Of a stretch of DNA of 64,000 nt, positions 26,835 to 33,691 are shown one piece after another. The first letter of the stretch is position 1; every line of letters begins with the position of its first letter. Position numbers and translations under genes: made by a program. The notes under the pieces are model-generated. The model was not told where the DNA came from. It did no database searches and saw only the letters and a program-made list of their open reading frames with translations. Origin of the DNA: Longilinea sp035560795 (GTDB taxonomy: Bacteria; Chloroflexota; Anaerolineae; Anaerolineales; Anaerolineaceae); contig DATMYV010000005.1 in the NCBI GenBank assembly GCA_035560795.1, positions 7,727-71,726 on the forward strand. Direction: 5' to 3'.

Positions 26835-26877
26835 CTCCAGGTTTTTCTTGCGTAAATCTGAGTAGGGAGCTGCGCGG

Positions 26878-28227
26878 ATGTTAATCAAGAATTGTACTTT
26901 GATCACCTGGGGTTCTCCCAATCAAATCATTCCAAATCAATCCATCCGGATCAAAGCTGAAAAGCTCAGTGAGATTGGCCCAGCCGATGAACTTCTTCCG
27001 GTTCTAAACGAAGAAGTTATCGATGCCAAAGGTCAATTCGCGATGCCTGGAAATATCTGTGCCCACACTCATTTCTATGGAGCTTTTTCGCGTGGAATGG
27101 CTATTCCAGGACCGGCACCGAAAATATTTCCAGAGATTCTTGAAAAATTGTGGTGGCCTCTGGATAAAGCCCTGGATTTAGAAGATGTTCGGTATTCGGC
27201 TTTGGTTTGTTTGGCGAATGCAATCCGTCATGGAACGACAACCCTTATCGATCACCATGCTTCGCCCAATGCAATCGACGGATCACTGGACACTATCGCC
27301 AAAAGCGTACTCGAGTCGGGGTTGCGAGCTTCCTTATGCTACGAAGTGACTGACCGAAATGGTCTGGCGCAAGCCGAGTCCGGTATTCAAGAAAATTTGA
27401 AATTTATCCGATGGTTAAAACTGCAACCCGACTTACGAAACGTCCTGGGTGCTACCTTCGGCTTGCATGCCAGCCTGACGCTCTCGGATAAAACATTGCA
27501 GAAATGCCGTGATTTAACACCTGAAGACGTTGGTTTTCACATTCATGTTGCCGAGCATTTCTCAGATGAGGATGACAGCAAGGCAAAATCTGGGACAAGA
27601 GTGGTGGATCGGTTAGCCAATTTTGGAATTTTAGGGCCGAAAACGATCGCGGTGCATTGCGTTCATATTGACCAACGCGAAACTGAATTACTCCGCGAAT
27701 CAGGAACCTGGGTGACTCACCAACCTCGCTCAAATATGAACAATGCGGTGGGTATGGCGGCCGTTGAAAGCATGATGCGGGCTGGCATTAAAGTTTGCCT
27801 TGGGAATGACGGCTTCTCGAATGCCATGTGGGAAGAATGGAAAGCAGCATACTTTGCCCACAAATTGTGGCATCAAGATCCTAGGCGCTTGGGCGGTTAT
27901 GATGTTGTAAAAATGGCTGTATATAATAATGCTGAGTTGGTAGCCAACCAGTTTGGCGGTCTTCGGGCAGGCGAAATTGCCGTTGGTGCCGCGGCAGACA
28001 TGATGCTTGTTGACTATAAACCAATCACGCCATTTACTGCAGAAAACCTTCCCTGGCACATCTTATTTGGTTTTAATGAGAGCATGATTACAACCACGAT
28101 CGCCCGCGGTAAAGTATTGATGTTAAACCGTGAATTGCAAACATTGGATGATGAAAAGATAGCTTTTGAAGCCCGAAGGCGAGCATCCAACGTATGGAAA
28201 CGCTACGAAAACCAATTTTCTTCCTGA
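26878..28227 (+). CDS. ssnA: SsnA-like amidohydrolase
   Basis: A 449-residue amidohydrolase with metal ligands 'CAHTHFYGAF' (HxH), 'FHIHVAEH', 'VHCVHID' and 'LGNDGFSN', the TrzN/ATZ/guanine-deaminase type. The region 'AFSRGMAIPGPAPKIFPEIL' and the overall context match SsnA, a putative amidohydrolase found with selenium-dependent molybdenum hydroxylases (in E. coli beside ygfK and xdhD). The reaction is probably hydrolytic deamination or ring opening of a purine-like compound, but the substrate is not established. It is the first gene of the 18-gene run and lies behind the leader RNA; AGGGAG precedes the ATG by about 9 bases. Confidence 0.82.
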   Translation: MLIKNCTLITWGSPNQIIPNQSIRIKAEKLSEIGPADELLPVLNEEVIDAKGQFAMPGNICAHTHFYGAFSRGMAIPGPAPKIFPEILEKLWWPLDKALDLEDVRYSALVCLANAIRHGTTTLIDHHASPNAIDGSLDTIAKSVLESGLRASLCYEVTDRNGLAQAESGIQENLKFIRWLKLQPDLRNVLGATFGLHASLTLSDKTLQKCRDLTPEDVGFHIHVAEHFSDEDDSKAKSGTRVVDRLANFGILGPKTIAVHCVHIDQRETELLRESGTWVTHQPRSNMNNAVGMAAVESMMRAGIKVCLGNDGFSNAMWEEWKAAYFAHKLWHQDPRRLGGYDVVKMAVYNNAELVANQFGGLRAGEIAVGAAADMMLVDYKPITPFTAENLPWHILFGFNESMITTTIARGKVLMLNRELQTLDDEKIAFEARRRASNVWKRYENQFSS

Positions 28228-28239
28228 TAAGGGGTTGAG

Positions 28240-28935
28240 ATGACTGAAAACGCGGAACTTACTACGATCCATACGATTGCAATCCTCGGCGGAACTGGTA
28301 AGGAAGGAAAGGGACTTGCTTACCGTTGGGCAAAAGCCGGGTACCGGATATTGATTGGTTCCCGTTTGGAAGAAAAAGCCCAAACAGCTGCAGCAGAATT
28401 GCGTGAACTACTTCATTCATCTGAAGAGGTTCAAGGTTTAACCAATGAGGAAGCCGCCCAGCAAGCAGATTTGCTTGTGATGACTGTGCCCTACAGTGCA
28501 CACAAAAGTATGTGCGAGCAAATGAAAGATGCTGCTCAAGGCAAGATTGTCATTGATGTGACAGTTCCCTTGGTTCCACCTAAGATCACGAAGGTGCAAA
28601 TGCCGGAGGCTGGCAGTGCGTCTCTTGAAGCACAACAGGTTTTTGGCGAAGGCGTTCAGGTAATAACAGCGTTCCAAAATATTTCTTATGAACATCTGCT
28701 AAACGACGAAGATATAAATTGTGATGTTCTCGTCTGCGGCGGTAAGAAAGCTGACCGGGCAGTGGTAATTAAACTTATCCAGGATGCAGGCATGGTCGGT
28801 TGGGACGCAGGCGTTATTGAGAATTCAGTCGTTGTCGAAGGCTTGACTTCTGTTTTACTCGGATTGAACAGGCAATTTGGCGTCGAATCCGCGGGGATTC
28901 GAATCACTGGCGTCCCGCGGCCAAATCAAGCATAA
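28240..28935 (+). CDS. npdG: NADPH-dependent F420 reductase
   Basis: A 231-residue Rossmann protein of the NpdG/Fno family, which moves hydride between NADP(H) and coenzyme F420. The dinucleotide motif is 'AILGGTGKEGKGLAYRWAKA' near residues 13-32. 'IGSRLEEKA' follows, the position that selects NADP over NAD, and 'VMTVPYSAH' and 'DVTVPLVPP' are family motifs. Length is normal. It lies 12 bases after ssnA and just upstream of cofE, so the F420 electron-exchange enzyme is cotranscribed with F420 synthesis genes. Confidence 0.93.
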   Translation: MTENAELTTIHTIAILGGTGKEGKGLAYRWAKAGYRILIGSRLEEKAQTAAAELRELLHSSEEVQGLTNEEAAQQADLLVMTVPYSAHKSMCEQMKDAAQGKIVIDVTVPLVPPKITKVQMPEAGSASLEAQQVFGEGVQVITAFQNISYEHLLNDEDINCDVLVCGGKKADRAVVIKLIQDAGMVGWDAGVIENSVVVEGLTSVLLGLNRQFGVESAGIRITGVPRPNQA

Positions 28936-28948
28936 CCTTAACTCATTG

Positions 28949-29713
28949 ATGCTCTCATTAATCCCGATTCAAAACATTCCCTTAATTAAACCCGGTGATG
29001 ACCTTGCCGGGATCCTTATCGAGTCGCTTAAGGATAATAATCTTCAGTTGATCGAGGGTGATATCCTGGTACTGGCACAAAAAATTGTTTCAAAAGCTGA
29101 AAACAGGCTGGTAAACATTACACTCGTGGAACCATCGCAGGAGGCCCGGGAGCTTGCGAAGAAAACCGATAAAGACGCCCGCGTGGTGGAATTAATGCTC
29201 CGCGAAAGCAAGGCGGTTTTGCGCTATCGACCGGGGACAATCATATGCGAGCACCGGTTGGGATTTGTTTGTGCTAATGCCGGCATCGATCATTCAAATG
29301 TCCAGGGATTGTGGGGTGAATCTGAAGATTGGGTGCTGTTGCTTCCAGAGAATCCAGATCAGTCTGCCGCTCAGATCAGAATGAGGATCGGGAATGCTAC
29401 AAGTGTGTTGCCCGGCGTAATGATCATAGATTCGCATGGACGAGCCTGGCGGATGGGTACCGTTGGCGTCTCTATTGGATTGGCTGGTCTGCCGGGTCTG
29501 GTTGATTTACGCGGCCGGGAGGATTTGTTCGGTTTTCACTTGCGAATTACTCAGGTAGGCGCGGCTGATGAGTTGGCTGCCGCTGCTTCTCTGGTGATGG
29601 GACAGGCTTCCGAGAGTATTCCGGCGGTATTGGTTCGTGGCTTTCCTTATCCCCTGCGGGAAGGTTCGATAAAGGAACTTATTCGACCTAAAGATTTGGA
29701 TTTATTTCGCTAG
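28949..29713 (+). CDS. cofE: Coenzyme F420-0:L-glutamate ligase
   Basis: A CofE protein of about 254 residues that adds glutamates to F420-0 using GTP. The N-terminal 'PLIKPGDDLAGILIESL', 'EGDILVLAQKIVSKAE' and the central 'GFVCANAGIDHSNVQG' are family signatures, and 'IIDSHGRAWRMGTVGVSIGLAG' follows. It is the single-domain archaeal type, without the nitroreductase-like domain of mycobacterial FbiB. The frame is open 24 codons further upstream inside npdG; I chose the ATG at 28949, 13 bases after the npdG stop, because homologous sequence starts there. No strong ribosome-binding site is visible. Confidence 0.93.
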   Translation: MLSLIPIQNIPLIKPGDDLAGILIESLKDNNLQLIEGDILVLAQKIVSKAENRLVNITLVEPSQEARELAKKTDKDARVVELMLRESKAVLRYRPGTIICEHRLGFVCANAGIDHSNVQGLWGESEDWVLLLPENPDQSAAQIRMRIGNATSVLPGVMIIDSHGRAWRMGTVGVSIGLAGLPGLVDLRGREDLFGFHLRITQVGAADELAAAASLVMGQASESIPAVLVRGFPYPLREGSIKELIRPKDLDLFR

Positions 29714-29721
29714 TTTATAAA

Positions 29722-30261
29722 ATGTACGCACTAACCACGCTGTTCGACCTCGAATCAAACGCTGTTTTTGCCAGGATGTGGCAAAAGTTGAAGAATGAAT
29801 GCCACCTGGTGCCAGCCAACGAAGTGTCCTTTGTCCATCTTTCATGGCAGGGGGCCAGCGGTTACCAATTGGAATCTGCGCAAAGCATTATTCATAAAGT
29901 CTGCACTACAACCCGCACTTTTCCCGTGAAAGTTTCCGGAATTGGCATTTTTACTGGACCCGAACCGGTTCTTTACCTGAATGTGGTCAAGGATCAAGCG
30001 CTCATGGATTTGCATAATGAGTTATGGGATAAATTATCCCCATTCGCGGAAGAATTAAATGGCTATTATGGTCCGAGTGATTGGGTACCGCATATCACGC
30101 TGGCTTATGGCACGCTTTTGCCTGTAGATTTGGCCTGTGCTGTTACAGAATTGATGTATGAGCCATTTTCGATCGACCTGGTCATTGATAATCTTGCTTT
30201 GATTTTTTCGCGCGACGGTACGGTGGGGATTGACAGTCGTTATGAACTACTTCCAAGTTAA
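29722..30261 (+). CDS. 2'-5' RNA ligase / cyclic phosphodiesterase superfamily protein
   Basis: A 179-residue protein with the two HxT/S motifs of the 2H phosphoesterase fold, 'FVHLSWQG' near residue 38 and 'PHITLAYG' near 116. Family members hydrolyse or ligate 2'-5' linkages or cyclic phosphates in RNA or nucleotides. The substrate here is unknown. Its place between cofE and cofD (8 bases and 48 bases away) is unexpected, because no such enzyme is part of known F420 synthesis. It might act on a nucleotide by-product or simply be a hitchhiker. Confidence 0.85.
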   Translation: MYALTTLFDLESNAVFARMWQKLKNECHLVPANEVSFVHLSWQGASGYQLESAQSIIHKVCTTTRTFPVKVSGIGIFTGPEPVLYLNVVKDQALMDLHNELWDKLSPFAEELNGYYGPSDWVPHITLAYGTLLPVDLACAVTELMYEPFSIDLVIDNLALIFSRDGTVGIDSRYELLPS

Positions 30262-30309
30262 TCCGGGTACATATTTTTCCGTGCAAACATGCGTGGATGA
30301 GGGAATCGA

Positions 30310-31263
30310 TTGAAAATTGTTGCACTGGCAGGTGGTGTAGGAGGAGCAAAACTGGCAGATGGCCTGTACCGTTCGCTGCCCGCTGGTCAGTTTACTGTGA
30401 TTGTCAATACAGGTGACGATTTCAATCATTTCGGACTCCGGATTTGTCCAGACCTGGATACGGTTTGTTATACGCTGGCTGAAAAAGCCAACCCTGCCAC
30501 AGGCTGGGGCCTGAGGGAAGAGACGTTCACAACCCTTGCGGAGGTATCTTCTCTCAACGGGCCGACCTGGTTTCGTTTGGGTGATAAAGATTTGGCCACG
30601 CACCTGGTGCGTACCCAAAGTATCTCTGAAGGTGTCAGCCTTTCCAAGGTAACTATTGCCCTTTGTGAATCCTTGGGAATTCATGCAGCCGTTCTCCCAA
30701 TGAGCGATGATCCAGTGGCTACCATTGTCCACACAAAAGAAAGCGGCGACCTGGCTTTTCAAGAATATTTTGTCAGGCTGGAATGTCAGCCCCAGGTTTC
30801 CGGATTTGATTTTATGGGGATTGAAACAGCCAAACCAGCACCCGGCGTTTTGGAAGCCATTGACGCGGCGGATGCGATTGTTTTTTGTCCATCCAACCCC
30901 TGGGTGAGTATCGCGCCAATTTTGGCGGTCAAAGGGATTCGGGATGCCGTTCAAAAAAAAGCGGTAATTGTTGCGGTTTCTCCACTAATTGGCGGGAAAA
31001 CAATAAAAGGCCCTGCTGCAAAAATGTTTCTTGAATTGGGCTGGCAACCTTCTGCCCGTGCAGTTGTGGAGCAGTACCGCGGGACGATTAATTCTTTCTT
31101 CCTGGATACACTCGACGCGTCAGATTGCGACGCAATCCGTCAGTGGGGTATAATTCCTTATGTAACGAATATTGTAATGAACGATATACCCGGGCGGATT
31201 CGCCTGGCAAAGGAAATGCTTGATTTTATATCTAACCAGTCGGGAGGTATGCGACATTCATGA
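30310..31263 (+). CDS. cofD: 2-phospho-L-lactate transferase (F420 synthesis)
   Basis: A 317-residue CofD that joins the activated phospholactate (or phosphoenolpyruvate) unit to the deazaflavin Fo, giving F420-0 or its dehydro form. Motifs include 'LAGGVGGAKLADGL' at the N-terminus, 'NTGDDFNHFGLRICPDLD' near 36-53 and the C-terminal 'SPLIGGKTIKGPA'. The start is a TTG with GAGGGA five bases upstream; no ATG fits the family start. It is coupled to cofC by a 4-base overlap. Whether it uses the phospholactate or the phosphoenolpyruvate route cannot be told from sequence alone. Confidence 0.95.
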   Translation: MKIVALAGGVGGAKLADGLYRSLPAGQFTVIVNTGDDFNHFGLRICPDLDTVCYTLAEKANPATGWGLREETFTTLAEVSSLNGPTWFRLGDKDLATHLVRTQSISEGVSLSKVTIALCESLGIHAAVLPMSDDPVATIVHTKESGDLAFQEYFVRLECQPQVSGFDFMGIETAKPAPGVLEAIDAADAIVFCPSNPWVSIAPILAVKGIRDAVQKKAVIVAVSPLIGGKTIKGPAAKMFLELGWQPSARAVVEQYRGTINSFFLDTLDASDCDAIRQWGIIPYVTNIVMNDIPGRIRLAKEMLDFISNQSGGMRHS

Positions 31264-31871
31264 GCCTTTGGGCGATCATACCGGTAAAACCGCTGAGAAG
31301 AGGAAAGTCACGTTTAGCCGGCGTTCTCACTGAAGAAGAACGCACCTTGTTAAACGTTACTTTGTTAGAAAATACCCTCCGGACATTAAAACAGGTAAAA
31401 GAAATTGATCAGATCCTTGTTGTGAGCCGTGATACATCTGCCTTGTCGCTTGCCAGGGAGTTCAACGCCCGCACAGTACAGGAGGGAAAACCTGGTCTAA
31501 ATACCGCCCTAAAGCGCGCTACGATTGTTGCTCAGGCTTATGCTGCCCAGGAAGTAATGATTTTGCCAGCCGATTTGCCATTGATCAACATAACAGATGT
31601 GCAGACGTTGATCGGTTATTTGGGCAAGCCTCCGATAATGGTGATTGCCCCTGACCGCCGCAGCGATGGCACCAACGCTATGTTAATCAATCCAGCTGGT
31701 TCAATTGATTACATGTATGGAGTCGGCTCGTATAAAAAACACGTCGATCAGGCAAAGGTAAAAGGAATGCGGGTAGAAATATGCGATCTTCAATCCTTTG
31801 CATTAGACCTTGATATCCCCGAAGACTTAGATTTACTGAACCAAATCCAAGCCATTAATATCCGATCTTAA
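31260..31871 (+). CDS. cofC: 2-phospho-L-lactate (or PEP) guanylyltransferase
   Basis: A 203-residue nucleotidyltransferase of the CofC/FbiD family. It condenses GTP with 2-phospho-L-lactate or phosphoenolpyruvate and releases pyrophosphate, giving the activated unit used by CofD. Visible motifs are the N-terminal 'IIPVKPLRRGKSRLAGVL' and 'LPADLPLIN', the metal-binding aspartates, with 'DRRSDGTNA' after them. The ATG overlaps the cofD stop by 4 bases. The pyrophosphate it releases could be removed by the CBS-pyrophosphatase encoded 5 kb downstream in the same run. Confidence 0.94.
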   Translation: MSLWAIIPVKPLRRGKSRLAGVLTEEERTLLNVTLLENTLRTLKQVKEIDQILVVSRDTSALSLAREFNARTVQEGKPGLNTALKRATIVAQAYAAQEVMILPADLPLINITDVQTLIGYLGKPPIMVIAPDRRSDGTNAMLINPAGSIDYMYGVGSYKKHVDQAKVKGMRVEICDLQSFALDLDIPEDLDLLNQIQAINIRS

Positions 31872-31892
31872 TTCAACATCCTGGAGGCAACC

Positions 31893-32891
31893 ATGTCTGA
31901 AAGAGTAGCATTGTATCTGCAAGATTCACATGATTTACGCGATGGCCTTGAATATGTCAAGTACGCCGAAGGACGTGGTTTTGAAGCAGTTTGGCAAGCA
32001 GAAAGCCGGTTGGTCCGCGATGCTATTGTCCCAATGGCTGCTTATGCTGCCGTGACCCACAAGATAAAAGTCGGCTCAGGTGTAATCAACAACTGGACAC
32101 GTAATATCGGTCTACTGGCTGCCACTTTTTTGACCCTGGATGATTTGGCTCCTGACCGGATTATTTGCGGTATAGGTGCCTGGTGGGATCCGTTGGCTAA
32201 GAATGTGGGAATTGACCGGAGAAAGCCATTATTGGCGATGCGTGAAACGGTCACGATCATGCGCAGGTTACTAGCCATGGAACATGTAACTTTTCACGGC
32301 GAGTTTGTTAACGTCGATGGTATTGAATTGGATGTGGTTCACGGACGGCGCGAACCCCGTAACGTTCCGATCTACATTGGCGCAACGGGCGATCAAATGA
32401 TGGAAATGACTGGTGAAATAGCCGATGGCGCGGTGTTGAATTATTGTGTCGAGCCGGAATACAATCTTAAGGCTTTGGAGTTATTGGAAAAGGGTGCCAG
32501 GAAAGCAGGAAAGTCGTTGTATGATCTCGATCGACCGCAGCTGGTGGTCTGCTCGGTGGATAATGATCATGATAAAGCAATTGACACGACGCGCGGTTTG
32601 CTTACTCAGTATCTTGCGCAACAGCCGCATATTGCTAAAGCATCCGGCGTATCGATGGACATTGTCGCAGAGATTCAATCCATTTTGGGCTGGCCTGCTA
32701 CCCACGAACAAATCGATAAGGCGAAGCACCTCGTACCTGAGGATCTGATTCACCGAATAACCGCATCCGGCACTCCGGATGAAGCTCGAAAAAAGGTAAA
32801 TGAGTACCGAAAGAACGGTTGCACTTGCCCGATTTTGTATCCCGTGGGCGGTGATGTGAAATTGCTCGTCGATACCTTTGCACAAAATTAA
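31893..32891 (+). CDS. F420-type luciferase-like (LLM) oxidoreductase
   Basis: A 332-residue TIM-barrel oxidoreductase of the luciferase-like family. The pattern 'YIGATGDQMMEMTGEIADG' and the N-terminal 'YVKYAEGRGFEAVWQAES' place it with the F420-dependent Mer-like branch (methylene-H4MPT reductase and relatives). Cofactor preference within LLM proteins is hard to read by eye, but the adjacent F420 genes strongly suggest F420. The substrate is unknown. It sits between cofC (21 bases) and the FAD subunit gene of the hydroxylase (24 bases), the direct junction between the F420 and molybdenum parts of the run. Confidence 0.88.
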   Translation: MSERVALYLQDSHDLRDGLEYVKYAEGRGFEAVWQAESRLVRDAIVPMAAYAAVTHKIKVGSGVINNWTRNIGLLAATFLTLDDLAPDRIICGIGAWWDPLAKNVGIDRRKPLLAMRETVTIMRRLLAMEHVTFHGEFVNVDGIELDVVHGRREPRNVPIYIGATGDQMMEMTGEIADGAVLNYCVEPEYNLKALELLEKGARKAGKSLYDLDRPQLVVCSVDNDHDKAIDTTRGLLTQYLAQQPHIAKASGVSMDIVAEIQSILGWPATHEQIDKAKHLVPEDLIHRITASGTPDEARKKVNEYRKNGCTCPILYPVGGDVKLLVDTFAQN

Positions 32892-32915
32892 CCATTCTTT
32901 TGTCGGAGGATCATT

Positions 32916-33662
32916 ATGATTGTTGAATACCATCGACCAGCGACCATATCACAAGCCTTGGAGTTATTGTCCAGAAAGGATCCCAAAAGCCTTCCACTCG
33001 GCGGCGGGAGTACTTTAAGTCGTGATAAACGCAGTGATTTCGCCGTGGTAGATTTGCAGGCGCTTGGTTTGGACACAATTCAGGTTAATTCTGAGTTTGT
33101 CGAGATTGGTGCTACCGCCCGTATCCAAGGAATCGTGGAGGATACCAATAGTCCTTTGTGGTTGAAAGTTGCATGCAATCGGGAGATGGGGCGGAATATG
33201 CGTGAAATGAGCACAATTGCAGGTTTTGTCATGGGCGCCACTGGCCGCTCTCCGTTGGCAATTGCGCTCCTGGCTGCCGACCTTCAAGTGAGTGTCTTGC
33301 CCACGAATGACAAATTGACATTTCTTCAAGTATTATCTGAAAGAGCAAATATACAGCAGCCCTGGGTGATTTCCCAGGTTATGGTAGACCGGACCGTTAA
33401 TCTGAAATATGAATTTATTGCCAGATCACCCGAAGATTTACCGGTGATCGGGATAGCATTGGCTAAATGGCCAACTGGTCGCATTCGCGCTTCTGTGGGC
33501 GGATTTGGGAACAGCCCATCGCTTGCTTATGATGGCAATAATCCAGCTGCAGTAACGCAAGCCGTTGAAACTACATTGATTGGATCCGGGGACCGATGGG
33601 CCAGCGAAGAATACCGTCAATCGATAGCGCCAGCTATTGTCCAGCGATTGTTGGCTGATTGA
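32916..33662 (+). CDS. FAD-binding (CoxM-type) subunit of a molybdenum hydroxylase
   Basis: A 248-residue protein of the FAD-binding family of xanthine dehydrogenase/CO dehydrogenase medium subunits. The first pyrophosphate-contact loop is 'LGGGSTLSRD' near residues 28-37. The second loop reads 'TIAGFVMGATGRSPLA', instead of the common 'TIGGN(I/L)..GSP..D', so FAD binding may differ. It is shorter than the usual 280-300 residues, with a reduced C-terminal domain. Its neighbour 30 bases downstream carries the iron-sulphur and molybdenum parts, which completes one hydroxylase, resembling the YgfM/XdhD arrangement of E. coli. Confidence 0.85.
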   Translation: MIVEYHRPATISQALELLSRKDPKSLPLGGGSTLSRDKRSDFAVVDLQALGLDTIQVNSEFVEIGATARIQGIVEDTNSPLWLKVACNREMGRNMREMSTIAGFVMGATGRSPLAIALLAADLQVSVLPTNDKLTFLQVLSERANIQQPWVISQVMVDRTVNLKYEFIARSPEDLPVIGIALAKWPTGRIRASVGGFGNSPSLAYDGNNPAAVTQAVETTLIGSGDRWASEEYRQSIAPAIVQRLLAD

Positions 33663-33691
33663 TGGAGCTGTTCTCCATTGAAAGGTAAATT

